This document shows positions 1 through 11,806 of a stretch of DNA of 64,000 bases, piece after piece (position 1 is the first letter of the stretch; every line of letters starts with the position of its first letter). Location of the stretch: contig CM035359.1 in NCBI GenBank assembly GCA_020137815.1, forward strand, positions 246,001-310,000, read 5' to 3'. The notes under the pieces are model-generated. The model worked only from the letters and a program-made list of their open reading frames with translations. It was not told the DNA's origin and ran no database searches. The position numbers and the translations under genes are program-made. This DNA comes from Hormiphora californensis (Eukaryota; Ctenophora; Tentaculata; Cydippida; Pleurobrachiidae).

Positions 1-3000
1 TGAACACTCATGGTCCAGTATGGTGTATCATGCCATGCACCTACCCATACACTGTATGGGTAGGTGCATAGTACATACCCATACAGTGCTGTTTCTACAA
101 ATATTGCTACCAAGATCAGATCCCAAGTACACCAGATATAACTAGCTGTATAATAGCTCTGGTTGGAATGCTACAACCCTCACGTGTAACTAGTAGTGTA
201 ATAGGTAACCTGCAGTACAGTTGTCATGAGGCAAAGCAGTAGAACTACTATACTATAACTGTATATGGGAGCCTCTACAGGTCATCAAAGTTATATGGCA
301 ATTAAGCCAAAATTGGTCATGGAAGTTATAGGTAGCACTGCATGGCAGACATAGATAGTCTAAAAACTTTCTTTTTTTTTTTTTTTTTTTTTTCCTTCCT
401 CTATGCGGCATATTCCCCTTTCTTGGTAATAGACCATCTCTGTTGGTGTTACACTAGAAAGTAACAGCTCTCAACGCTGACCCTTGTTTGGCCCCAGTTT
501 TTCTCAAACCGGCACTGTCTGACTCACTTAATCACTAGTGTATGTTAACAATCTCGATAACATGCAGAGCAGTTTTGTCAAACAAAGTTAATGTCATGGT
601 TTCGGGCACGGTCGCTAACTGCGCCGTAGGGCACATGTGATAGGGTTCTGACAGACTGACGAACTGGAGGGGTAGCAAACAGGGAAAGGTTCCCCGCCTA
701 GCCGAGATCCTCTGGAGCGAGGTCTTGGTTACAGGTGGGAAGGGTGAATGGTAGGGGGTTGGGAATGGAACTAAGGGAAGGGAAGAGATTGTGCTAGTTC
801 CCGGTTGTTAGACATTTATAAACAATCTTATGTCTATATTGTCCTACAACCCGGAACTGATGCAGGGATAAAACAGGGGCGAAATGATATTGAGTGATAC
901 TGATCGTGAGGGCAAAGGTTAATACTATGGCGTGGGGTGAGTGCGTGATGCCGCTAGGTCCAAATTTTACATGAGATACTGTTCTAGTGAATGGGTAGGA
1001 AGATTCAGATTCGCCCAATCACTAGCCAGCCAATCGATAGCCAGTCGCCCATTGCCCAACCAGGTGATAATGTGGTATGTGGAAAAAGAGAGTGGGGCTA
1101 CTGATTAGATCAGAAAGACGAGATAAAGGAGCGGGAGAGAGGCGAGAGACAGAGGAAGGGATAGACACAGGAAGACGGGACAGGGTAGGGGGATGAAATA
1201 AGCTACACCAGACCCGCTAATAGGGACCCTATCAAAAGAAGGATAAGGGAGATCTCCCGGGGAACTACATAGAGAAAGAAGGGGAAGAGAAGAGAAACGT
1301 GAGACCAGGAAGGGCAATTAACACCGAAAATGGTTCCGAACCAGATAGAGATGAAATACAAGACTAATAGGATCCCAGAGAGAGAGAGAGAGAGAGAGAA
1401 GGAGCAGGGAGGAGCGAGAAATGAAAGAGAGAAGGAGAGAGGGGGAAGGAGAGAAAAAGGAAGAAGGAGAAGAGAAAGGAATTAGGGTGCACTGAAAAAT
1501 GGGGAGGTGACTTGTGCAATTTGGAAGAGCATTACCGAGATTCAGATACCTGAAGAATGATAGTTGTGGTAGTGTGAGCGAGTGAACTCACCGCTCCTTA
1601 TCGGGAGCATGCCCTGCAAATGAACTCCCTAGCAATAAGGGGGGTTAAGATTTGTGATTATTATCGGTTTTCAATTCTTACCCTTGGTCGACCTGATTGA
1701 AATGGTATGGCTGACTTGTGAACCCTGTACAGGACCTTGACGAGTGGGAGAAGACAAACAACCCCATCCAACCCCAGCCATCCCGAAACTAGCCCCTCGA
1801 TGCCAAAAAACCAGGAACCCCCACTCAATTCTCCCTTATGAGGGAGAACAGAAAACAGCCCTGACCCCGGGTAAGAACGACCCTATACTAGGGGAACAGA
1901 GCCCCTGAACCACCCCCTCTCATCCCACAGAAAACTCTGCCAGGTCCTGGAGTGAGTGCATGGCCTTACCCTTTCCTCAGCAGGAACGTGCTCTGAAACA
2001 TGTTACCTAACAACTAGCAGTAATAAGTAATAACGGGGACAAGAGTAAAAACTAAAAACAACTAGACTGTTACACCAAAACCAAATCAAGCTAAGCTCCA
2101 GTCCCCGGCCTGGACTAGTAATGATGACCGAAAAATGACTAAAGACACCTACAACTAAAAGAAAGGACAAAACAAATAGAATAAGAAGAAAGGTGACCTT
2201 GCTATAACAAACTAAAAAAACACCATGACATGTCCAAATCGAAAACAGCACTACTATAACACCCCCTAGCCTACACTAGAAAAGAATAAGGAACAACACA
2301 ATAACATGAATGGTCTTATCTGATTGGAGAATGTAGATCGGTGGTCGGTAGCTGGTCGTTTCTTTGCTGTATCTTCACAGTAGCAGGGGATGGCGGGAGA
2401 ACGAGGTAGACCTAGTCTAAAAACTTCTCTTGTATTCCCTTGTATTGGCTGAGACAAGACAAGGTGCGAGTTTTAAAAGGAACCAAAGATTTAAATAATA
2501 TGTGAGTCCAACGGACTGTGAGGACTGAGTAGGGTTTGAGTGCCGAAGGGCCCTAATTCATACACACAGATCGAGGCATTATATCCACCAACTACCCTGT
2601 GCTGCAGTAGTAGCAGGCCCCCGCCTACCTACACACAAAGGTGTGAGATCAGATTACACTAATTGGAGCGGGATCATGACATCCCTGATCTACACATAAC
2701 AACGTTGCTAGGGACATGGAGTTTCGTTGCTAAGGACATGGAACCACAAAACACACATCAAAGAATGGACAGGATGTTACGTCAGAACGCGCCCCAAGGG
2801 TCAAGCACACACGGAGAGGAAAAGCGAATTTTATGTGCAATGCACATGGCAAGGGGAAGGGCGCTAAGAAAGTGTGTAATTTCACTTTCCTGCAGTACCC
2901 ATTTTCACACATGACTGCGACAAGAGAGAGAGAGGGAGTGAGGGGTGACGGAACTAGAATCAGGCCTGAATCAAAGCAACATTCCCCGCGCTGACATACA

Positions 3001-3498
3001 AAACCAGCTGCATTTAATAGGCACTCTGAGTTAAAGTGTCTGAGTTAAAGTGTCTGAGTTAAAGCGGCTGTGTAACACTGAGATCACCTGGTGGGATATA
3101 AAATAGAGAAACACACTGACTGGGGCCAGCTGCAGGAGTGAGACGAAGAAGGTAGATCACGCCGCATAGTAACACCTGGATCGGATGTCACATAAATGTG
3201 TGCAGTGCCCAACTTTATGTGGAGGCCCTTGGCCAACATGTATGTTATAGCTCCCCCTATTACGGGGGTCAATCATGTGGCTGCAGAGTTTAACATCTGT
3301 CAAACCGTGGACACAGACATGGCGTGTAATACAGGGAGTGACACTGACAAATGTTAGCGCGGGCCGACATCTCAAAAAAAGTAGAAAAAAAGGTACTAAT
3401 CCAAATGTTACACTTTACAGCCTACCAACCAATTATTTACCAACCTGGAATCCCATTGCCCAACTCCCCAACTCCCATAGAATTCCCTCATAAAATTG

Positions 3499-3650
3499 CC
3501 CTTAATCCCACAGAAACAACTGACCTGGAAACTGAGCCACTCTCATAGCCCTAAATCCCACAGAAACAACTGACCTGGAAACTGAGCCACTCTCATAGCC
3601 CTAAATCCCACAAAAACAACTGACCTGGAAACTGAGCCGCTCTCATAGCC
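3499..3650. repeat. 50-bp tandem repeat, three copies
   Basis: Three head-to-tail copies of a 50-base unit that starts CCCTAAATCCCACAG and ends CACTCTCATAG. The first copy begins CCCTTAATCC and the third has two substitutions, so the copies are close but not identical. The open frames through it are by-products of the repeat. Confidence 0.85.
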
Positions 3651-3874
3651 GTTGTCACTGGTAACCATGCGTTCTCGTTCCCCTGGTACTAACGGCCGGA
3701 TTGTTGCTGTTCTCATTCCTTTTCTTCCCTGCAAGAAAACATAGCTGTAGCTATCAGAAGAATAGAAAGAATATATGCTATTCATCAGAAGAATAGCAGA
3801 ATTATAGCTCAGAATTACACATACTGTCGACCTCTGTCACCACGCCCCGTTATAGACCATGACAGAGAAGGGTT

Positions 3875-3975
3875 GGTAATGAAGTTACCCCTCGCTTGCC
3901 GGCGCGCAAGTGTGAGGTGCGCTGCGTGCAGCGTGCGAGTGTGAGGCGCCTGAGTGTGAGGTGTCTTCTTGGCAT
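3875..3975. repeat. fragment of a dispersed SINE-like repeat
   Basis: Shares GTTACCCCTC followed by a GC-rich segment and CCTGAGTGTGAGGTGTCTTC with the stretch following the tRNA-like head at 24964-25130. Inside it the AGTGTGAGG motif is repeated three times with short GC-rich spacers. No tRNA-like head is visible here, so this looks like a tail fragment. Confidence 0.5.
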
Positions 3976-4142
3976 GTACAGGGGATAGCGCGACGTGCCC
4001 AAGGTGTTTTGATACTACAGAGAAGGGTTGTTAGAACAAAACAAGAACCACCAAAACGGACAGTTATCTATAACGATGCCTCATGACCGCTCTCCCTGCT
4101 CCGCATACAGGAGCGAGAAAGGGCCGTCAGTGTGATGATTGA

Positions 4143-4220
4143 CAGTTGATTGGTTAATTGGTTAATTGGTTAATTAGTTAATTGGTTAATTTGTTAATTG
4201 GTTAATTTGTTAATTGGTTA
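4143..4220. repeat. short tandem repeat (GGTTAATT)n
   Basis: About nine imperfect 8-9 base repeats of TTAATTGG with occasional substitutions. No coding content. Confidence 0.8.
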
Positions 4221-4403
4221 CCTGGGAGAGGTAGCTGGTGAGGTCAACTCGGATGTTGGTGTGGCTGAATATTGGTAGGACAGCATCTCTCTGTTGGGAT
4301 TTATCTCTCTCTGTCTGTGGCGTCTTGCGTGGATTTGTTACCTTTTTGTATACATGCTTAGCCTACATTAAAATATTATGAGGGCTGTTGTTTTACAAAG
4401 TTA

Positions 4404-4427
4404 GAGAGAGAGAGAGAGAGAGAGAGG

Positions 4428-4466
<39 letters not shown>

Positions 4467-4521
4467 CGAAGAGAGAGAGAGAGAGAAGAAGAGAGAGAGA
4501 GAGAGAGAGAGAGACGAGAGA

Positions 4522-4579
<58 letters not shown>

Positions 4580-4640
4580 AGGGAGACGAGAAGTGGAGAG
4601 TGAGAGAGAGAGAGAGAGTGTGAGAGAGGGAGAGAGAGAG
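4404..4640. repeat. (GA)n microsatellite tract
   Basis: About 240 bases of nearly pure GA dinucleotide with interruptions such as GGGAGGGA and GACGA. The Arg/Glu-only and Ser/Leu-only open frames across it are artefacts of the repeat. Confidence 0.95.
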
Positions 4641-4914
4641 GTTATACCAGAATAAAAGAGAAGATAGAGAGAATGACATGTGGGGGGAGACTAGTACAGA
4701 ATTATGTGTTTCCACGATATGTGGATTTATCATCTGTGTGTGGTTTGTGGTGTGAGAGAGAGGTTATACAACCATAATAAAATGCAAGATAAGTACTCGG
4801 AGAATGACAATGTGGGGGGAGACTAGTACACTCAATGTTATGTGTATTTATACAGCACAATTTGTGGGAAATTATTATCATACTCTCGAGTTGTGTTTCA
4901 AGTCTAACTAGTTC

Positions 4915-5045
4915 AGTAACATGTTACTAACATATGTACAGACACTGCTAACATGTTACTGCTAACATGTTACTAACATGTGTTACTAACATGTTACTAA
5001 CATATGTTACTAACATGTTACTAACATATGTACAGACACTGCTAG
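4915..5045. repeat. tandem repeat built on ACATGTTACTA
   Basis: Irregular repeats of AACATGTTACTAACATATG, partly palindromic, with two copies of a TACAGACACTGCTA segment. It is followed at 5080-5135 by a duplicated CCGCCTTGGTTACGAAGTCA. Confidence 0.75.
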
Positions 5046-5432
5046 TTGTTGAGTTACTCAACAACTGTTAGTTATCCGGCACTGTCCGCCTTGGTTACGA
5101 AGTCACCTCTCCGCCTTGGTTACGAAGTCACCCCTATTATTATTGCATGTACATAGTATAATAGTGCGCAGGGGTAATTTCATTGCCACAACTATCCGCC
5201 CGTCTAATGACGAATTTGTTTAACTAATATTGTATCAACCTAATTCCAATCTTTATATGTAAATTCAATTAACAAAGTAATACAAGATTTAATAATCGTT
5301 GTATTACTTTGTAATCAGCTCCAGAATCTTGATCCTGTCGAGCGCTTTACCAGAAATCCCTTTATAAGCAAAGATAAATTCAATTAACTAAATCACTGTA
5401 TTCCCACTTTAGACGTGGTCCACATTTGAAGG

Positions 5433-5753
5433 ATGAAGGTTTTCCTCTTCCTTCTCGTGGCCATGATGGTCCTATGTATGGTCTTCGCCGAGGAGGAAGC
5501 TGAGGAGAGGAAGGGTCGCAAGGCCAGGGCCGCCAGGAGGGCCAGGAGGGCCAGGGCCAAAAGGGGCAAAAGGGGCAAAAAGGGCAGGAAGCCCAAGGGC
5601 AAGAAAAAGAAGAGGAAGAGGAGGGGAAGGAAGAGGAGGGGTAGGAAGAGGAGGGGTAGGAAGAGGAAGCCTAAGAGGAAGCCTAAGAGGAAGCCCAAGA
5701 GGAAGCCCAAGAGGAAGCCCAAAAGGAGGAGGAAGCCTAGGAAGGGTCAATAA
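5433..5753 (+). CDS. secreted Lys/Arg-rich polycationic protein
   Basis: A 106-residue open frame. Residues 1-19 (MKVFLFLLVAMMVLCMVFA) form a textbook signal peptide. The mature part opens with a short acidic patch (EEEAEE) and is then almost only Lys, Arg, Gly, Pro and Ala: about 61 of 87 mature residues are Lys or Arg. Three internal blocks are visible: Ala/Arg-rich (residues about 25-45), GRKRR repeats (about 64-76) and KPKRKP repeats (about 77-100). There is no Cys, aromatic residue or known domain. The stop codon overlaps a polyadenylation-like AATAAA (GTCAATAAATG). A pyrimidine-rich ACTTTAG just upstream could be a 3' splice site in the leader. Function is unknown. Polycations of this kind include silica-precipitating and antimicrobial peptides and protamine-like proteins, but a signal peptide argues against a nuclear role. 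The signal peptide and open frame are seen; secretion is inferred. Confidence 0.75.
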   Translation: MKVFLFLLVAMMVLCMVFAEEEAEERKGRKARAARRARRARAKRGKRGKKGRKPKGKKKKRKRRGRKRRGRKRRGRKRKPKRKPKRKPKRKPKRKPKRRRKPRKGQ

Positions 5754-5839
5754 ATGATCAATTATTCAAAAATACATTTAAAAAGTTATTACTTCGATGA
5801 AAAACTAATTCTAGATGTTTATTTTTATTGTCCCAAAAA

Positions 5840-6140
5840 CTCAAAAAAAGGAGCTCAGCCATTTCTTGGCCAAATTGCTCAAATCTTTTGCTCGTTGGAA
5901 AGAGGGTATCGAGCTCTTTCTATACTAGCAAATTGGTGAAGAAATGGCGGAGCTATGACGCAAAACGCCTTACAACACGTATTTTGCACGGTGCAAAAAT
6001 GGCAGAGTTATGGTGCTAATTGTATGTACCATAACTCCGCCATTTTTGCACAGATTTTCATTTTCTTGAGCTGTGAGGAAAGAGCTCGATGCCCTCTTAA
6101 AATGAAGCAGTTTGGCCAGGAATAAATGGCTGATTTACGG
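5840..6140. repeat. foldback element (long inverted repeat)
   Basis: The left arm runs CTCAGCCATTTCTTGGCC...TCGAGCTCTTTC and is mirrored by GAGCTCGATGCCCTCTT...GGCCAGGAATAAATGGCTGA. A tight inner hairpin at about 5993-6051 pairs TGCAAAAATGGCAGAGTTAT with ATAACTCCGCCATTTTTGCA. No coding capacity; a MITE-like insertion. Target duplication not identified. Confidence 0.75.
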
Positions 6141-6213
6141 TCAAAAACGTTTGGTGCTAAATATTGTGAATTTACCGGGGGTAGAACGCAGTCCTGAAAA
6201 TGTAGACCAACGC

Positions 6214-6365
6214 CCCCCCCCCCCCCCCCCCCCAGACCAACACAGAAAATGTAGACCAACGGCCCCCCCCCCCCCCAGACCAACACAGAAAAGTGTCTGA
6301 TTTCACAACAGCTGCAGCTTGGGTTTGAACCCCCCCCCCCCCCCACGGCCCCACCCCCCCCTTTT
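6214..6365. repeat. cluster of C-homopolymer runs
   Basis: Four C-runs (about 6213-6232, 6264-6277, 6330-6344, 6353-6360). The first two are separated by near-identical copies of AGACCAACACAGAAAATGTA, so run and spacer have been duplicated together. Confidence 0.85.
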
Positions 6366-6533
6366 GAACACACAGCTCAATTGCTAAAAGGTTGGGTGGG
6401 GCCGTGGGTTGAAATGCAACCTGTTCGCATGCTGACAATCTAACATGTAACAGAAGCCGGGCGCTGTTGGTCATGGTCTCGAGCAATGATCTGTGGAGTA
6501 AACTGAAAGCAACAGTAAAATGTAGTGTGTAGG

Positions 6534-9500
6534 CCGGTGTGCTATTTTTCCAATTCCTAATTTAATTCAAAATTTCACTTGGTATCGAGTTAAATGAGCT
6601 CCTACGATCATTCTAAAACATTTTATCACAAAGTTTTGGCTCTACCATGGCCCAATTACGTTGGCACGAGCTATGCCCATATATGGGCATATTCATTTCA
6701 AAAAGTCTGTTTTAGGGCGTTATTTCGAACAAAACACACATATTAGGCTGTCCAGTATTGATTGTCGTTGGCCTTTTATGAGACAATGGTTTGAGATAGA
6801 GCAAAATGGACTTCACCACCGTTTTTCTCACGCGATTTTGGATCGGAATAAGATGTTCGGTATCGGTATGTGGTTGTTCTTGGTTCCCCTCAGGCTATTT
6901 TCTCTACCCCACTCTTGTTGCCGCTGCATATGAAAAATCGCGATTTTTGAGTTTTAGCACCATAACTGCTGTACTTCTTAAAAATGGTACCTGAGTGATG
7001 TTTTGTTGCATCAAGCTTGTTCATTGGACAAGTATCTATTATTTAACCCTTTGACGGCGACAGAGCATATATGCTACAGTCTATTCTAGGCGGCCTGGAA
7101 GTCCTTATGTTTTATCTAGGTGCCCCATATTTTGTCACAAGCTAGTTTTAGGGATTATGAACCTAAAACCACGTCCAGATCAGCTCAGAAAATCAAGAAA
7201 AACTTTTTATAGCCCTTTTAAGGAGGCTAATTTCGGCCTTTTTTTAAAAACATTTCTCATTTTTTTGTTTTTTGGGGGCACAACTAATCCTTTGAAGGAA
7301 TAAAAGTGCTCGACATAACCGACCGAATGCAAAAAGCCGCATCAAAAAATATTGAAAATTGAATGAGTTATTAACATTTAAGGCGCCGTATCATATATGA
7401 TACTATCGCCCGTAAGGGAATTCTAGTAACAAATCTAAATTGTACAAGTTTGTGGGTGCTATGGCATAAATTTATGCTTTCATGTGGTATGTAGCTACAA
7501 GTTCTACAATCGTGAACGGTTTTTACCAGGAAAAGAACCCAAATCAGAGATTTGTATCATATATGATACTATCGTCCTAAGGGTAAATTCTCCTAAAACA
7601 TACATAATTCGGGCTAGAAAAGGAGCTAAGAGACAAATGGGGGCACTAAAATGTGTAGAATCATCGCATTAGTGGGGGTAGAGCACATATTTAGGTCGCT
7701 ATCTGGATCCCTAATTGAGATAATTGGATAATTAGCTAGTTATCTGTCCCGTGCGTGCTAATTATTCATGAAACTTTGCTCTGGGAAGGAGTTATGAGAC
7801 AAATGGGGGCACTAAAATGTGTAGAATTATCAAATTAGTGGGGGTAGAGCACATATTTAGGTCGCTATCTGGATCCATAATTGAGATAATTTGATAATTA
7901 GCTAATTAGTTGCCCTGGAGCGCTAATAAATGAGACTAGGCGGAGTATACAAGACAAGTGAGGGCACTAAAATGTGTAAAATCATCGCCTTTTTGGGGGT
8001 AGAGCACATAGCTGAGTTTCTATTCCCACTCCTAATTGAGATAATTGGATAATTAGCTAATTGACGGTTGCACACCGTCCGCTTTTCACCAAATCCCGTG
8101 GTTTCTAGGTAATCCTGAGCTCTTTTGCTCAATCTAAGGATCTTCTGACAACCCTAACCCCATTTGTATCACCTTTGACTCGTTTTACACAATAGTATAG
8201 CACTCGATACAACCCTAGACACTGCCTTCAGCTCTTTAGAACCCTCTTGCTCCATCCTAAACCTCTCATACATCCAAGATCCAACTACAATCCTATATAA
8301 TTTTTATATCCTATTGCTCCTACAACACGTTCAACCTCTAATGTACTACAGTTTCCCATATTTATTGTTTGGACACACGGTTATAGGGGTTTAGGGATAT
8401 TAGGGGATGTCAGAAGATCCTTAGATTGAGCAAAAGAGCTCAGGATTACCTAGAAACCACGGGATTTGGTGAAAAGTGGACGGTGTGCAACCGTCAATTA
8501 GCTAATTATCCAATTATCTCATTTAGGAGTTGGAATAGAAACTCGGCTATGTGCTCTACCTCCACTAAGGCGATGATTTTACAATTTTAGTGCCCCTACT
8601 TGTCTTGGATACTCCGCAAAGTCTCATTTAATAGCGCTCCAGGGTAACTAATTAGCTAATTATCCAATTATCTCAATTATGGATCCAGATAGCGACCTAA
8701 ATATGTGCTCTACCCCCACTAATGTAATGATTCTACACATTTTAGTGCCCCCATTTGTCTCATAACTCCTTCCCAGAGCAAAGTTTCATGAATAATTAGC
8801 ACGCACGGGACAGATAACTAGCTAATTATCCAATTATCTCAATTAGGGATCCAGATAGCGACCTAAATATGTGCTCTACCCCCACTAATGCGATGATTCT
8901 ACACATTTTAGTGCCCCCATTTGTCTCTTAGCTCCTTTTCTAGCCCGAATTATGTATGTTTTAGGAGAATTTACCCTTAGGACGATAGTATCATATATGA
9001 TACAAATTTCTCTAATTTGGGTTCTTTTCCTGGTAAAAACCGTTCACGATTGTAGAACTTGTAGCTACATACCTCATGAAAGCATGAATTTATGCCATAA
9101 CACCCACAAACTTGTACAATTTAGATTTGTTACTAGAATTCCCTTACGGGCGATAGTATCATATATGCTACAGTGGGCCCAGCAAAAACTACATGTCGGA
9201 ATTACAAATTTCCTTTTCGAGGCGTTTTGTGTTGATAACATCTACTTATAAACGAAAAATTAGACAATTCTATCGAGCCAATCCTTCTCGCCGTCAAAGG
9301 GTTAAGATGTAATAAAATATCCTATCTTTATTTGGTCACTGAGAAATGGGCCTCCAAAAAGTTTTGGTAAAAATTAGAAACTTTCACTTCCGGGTCTCAT
9401 CAGGATTGGCTTATAATAAAAAAACTCTGCAGTAAAAGATAGTTCTAAGTAAGTTCTAAGACTTAGTGAAGCCAATTATGTGATTGGTTGACTTTTCAAG

Positions 9501-10525
9501 TGACTAATTGACGTTTTCGAAAACGGGCCAGTTTTTGTGTGTACTTTTTCGCTGTTTCATGTTACATTTACTGTTGTAGAGGTTATAAGTGAACACGTAG
9601 AGACCCAAATCACCTATATATCTCATCCTTAGACGATTGTCTATCGATTGAGCACTACGGGAGCTGAAGAAACCGTATCAATTTTCCTCCAGCAGCGTTT
9701 AAAAAACATAGGTAACCCCGTGCAGCAGCAAAAAGAGTGGCGTACAGGAAATATCCTGGTGGGAACCGAGAACAACCATATACCAATATCAGGCAGCATA
9801 TTCCGATCTAAAATCGCGTGAGAAAAACGGTGGTGAAGTCCATTTTGTTCTATATCAAACCATTTTTCTATAAAAGCCCAACGACAATCAATACTGGACA
9901 GCCTAATATAAATCGTCTCGTGACAACTTATACAACTGTTACTTTCAGTTTGAGCCTTCAGATATCCACTTTATGAACAAAAATAAAAATTTTTCTCCCT
10001 TTTTTTCTTGCTAATTTTACCAACTTGCAGAATCGAGGGGACGAATTTTAATTTTTTTTAGTTTTTTCTTGGTGGAAAGCAAATTTCGGTTGTAATCGAC
10101 TAATTTTGGCCTGCGGAACACGATCCCGTTCATGAAAAAGCTCTCAAAATTGAAGAACATGTCCAAAATGAACATTTTTTGTCAAAAATGAACATTTTTT
10201 GCCAAAAATGAACATTTTTAGGTCAAAAATGAACTTTAGCATCATTTAATGATGCATATCAATTCCTGTCAGTTTCGAGGTGCTGAACACGATCCTGAAC
10301 ATAAAAAGTTGATATCAAGAACATGTCAAAAACTGGTGAAAACCACACATATTTCCCTGTTTTTACCATTTTTCGGTTAAAAACTACACTTTTTAAATCG
10401 TGATGCCAACGTACCTGACAAACACTATCTCGATTCTGTTTTGCTGATGTGATAGAGAATTGTCCATAGTTTCACATTAGCTAGATACTGAATGGCCTAG
10501 TCGAAAAAAATTTGAAATAGCACAC
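6534..10525. mobile_element. composite foldback region, outer element
   Basis: About 190 bases at 6745-6935 are repeated inverted at 9715-9905; both contain GACTTCACCACCGTTTTTCT or its complement. The far ends carry a short inverted match (GGTGTGCTATTT near 6534, AAATAGCACACC near 10514), which may be the true termini. The TTAA-flanked element at 7047-9301 sits between the arms. Bases 10155-10235 hold three to four copies of a CAAAAATGAACATTTTTT repeat. No transposase frame is visible. Confidence 0.5.
7047..9301. mobile_element. TTAA-flanked non-autonomous foldback transposon
   Basis: The left end reads TTAA-CCCTTTGACGGCGA and the right end TCGCCGTCAAAGGG-TTAA: a 14-base perfect terminal inverted repeat with a TTAA duplication (7043-7046 and 9302-9305). 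That duplication and the CCCT start are typical of piggyBac-like elements; Kolobok elements also use TTAA. Internally, long arms (about 7376-8160 and 8400-9170) are mirror copies. Each arm carries three direct repeats of about 150 bases that include GACAAATGGGGGCACTAAAA and a TAATTAGCTA-rich end. No transposase is encoded, so mobility would need a transposase supplied in trans. Confidence 0.85.
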
Positions 10526-11176
10526 CCTAGTGTAGGGCCGAGGGCGTATAGCTGCCCTAAACTATGGCCCAAGCTAAATGCATTTAATGGTAGGTACGAT
10601 TGCAGACACAATTTCAATACTGATACTACCATATCATCATTTTGTAGAAGAACTATAAGCTGAAAGACCTATAGTAGCTACTATAATACTAAGATAGCTG
10701 ATAGTAAACACTTGCACTTGAAAAGTGATGATCTAGCACTATAGCGACCTAGACTACATCATATAACAGGGGATAGAAGGGGGAATGACCTGGCTAGGCC
10801 TATAGCGGCCTAGACTACATCATATAACATTAAGGGATAGAAGGGGGAATGACCTGGCTAGCACTATAGCGGCCAATACTATACATCATATAACAAGGGA
10901 TAGAAGGGGGAATTACCTAGCTAGCACTATAGCGGCCAAGACTACATCATATTATTCAAGAAAACACGTTGACTTTTGGGGCTGTGGCATTGCCACCACA
11001 TATAACAAGGGATAGAAGGGGGAATTACCTAGCTAGCACTATAGCGGCCAAGACTACATCATATTATTCAAGAAAACACGTTGACTTTTGGGGCTGTGGC
11101 ATTGCCACCACATATAACAAGGGATAGAAGGGGGAATGACCTAGCTAGCACTATAGCGGCCAAGACTACATCATAT

Positions 11177-11806
11177 GAGGGAAATCATACGACTCTTACT
11201 GCAGTTAGCGACAATCGAGAAAACAGACAGCATAACTCTTTTAAGCGACAGTGCTGTATAATTTCTCAAAACTCTTATTATTAGTGAGCAACAGGGAAAA
11301 GAATTGGGGAGAGAAAGTGAGAGACAGGGTGCCCCCTTGAGAGAGATTATCTCGCGCGGCGCATTGGCACGTGCGGTTTGGGCGCTGGCAGGCTTTTACA
11401 TGTTGCAAGATGTAAAAGCCTGCCAGCGCCCAAACCGCACGTGCCAGAGCGCCGCGCGTTACTATCTTGCTCTCTCTCACTCACTAGCTGCATTCTGATT
11501 GGCTGTTATCGATCACATGTACGCAGTCACAGGCTATCCCTGTGCACTAGGACTTATCACGTGACCTTTCACGTGACCAGATGCTGTGATCCCCGGTCAG
11601 TTAAGAGTTTTAAGAGTTTATACGTCGCTAAGTAGCGGCGCTTACCACACAAGAGAATGAAATCACCATTCTCTTACTCTTAATATCTCTTACACGAAAA
11701 TAAGAGTTATTTTGGAAATCAGTCAGCACCTGTCGCTTACTCCAGTAAGCGATTGCGAAATCAATCAGCACCTGCTAACTTCAGTAAGAGTCGTATGATA
11801 TCCCTC
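11177..11806. mobile_element. foldback element inserted in the tandem array
   Basis: Ends are GAGGGAAATCATACGACTCT and the near-complement AGAGTCGTATGATATCCCTC. Neighbouring uninterrupted units read CATCATATTATTCAAG. Here the element interrupts that string as CATCATAT / TATTATTCAAG, so the target duplication is at most three bases (TAT). Internal repeats of TAAGAGT and TTAGCGAC sit near both ends. No open frame of note. A 3-base duplication is known for Harbinger-type elements, but the termini were not matched to any family. Confidence 0.8.
11353..11457. repeat. GC-rich near-perfect hairpin
   Basis: Inverted arms of about 48 bases around an 8-base loop (GTTGCAAG). One arm contains GCACGTGCGGTTTGGGCGCT, the other its exact complement. 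It lies within the 11177-11806 element and could be a later insertion. Confidence 0.85.

Larger units (their letters stand above)
1..4140. other. gene-poor leading stretch
   Basis: I see no convincing gene here. Open frames are short, lack domain-like sequence and overlap purine-rich or repetitive DNA. The stretch holds a perfect hairpin at 36-68 (14-base arms, CACTG loop), a poly-T run at about 370-393, a short GA tract near 1378-1400, a 15-base tandem repeat near 3020-3065 (unit begins GTGTCTGAGTTAAA) and a 50-base repeat at about 3499-3650. Much of 1380-1480 is purine-rich. Confidence 0.6.

Noticed and set aside
2663-3785. Several frames of 60-83 codons on both strands
   Set aside because: They overlap the tandem repeats at 3020-3065 and 3499-3650 or each other, with no protein-like pattern.
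4388-4733. Arg/Glu-rich and Ser/Leu-rich open frames (also at 12371-13201, 20153-20468, 22422-22730 and 53990-54421)
   Set aside because: Translations of GA/CT microsatellites; composition is dictated by the dinucleotide repeat.
11304-11635. Three overlapping frames reading the GC-rich hairpin
   Set aside because: Both strands give near-identical peptides because of the inverted repeat; not genes.
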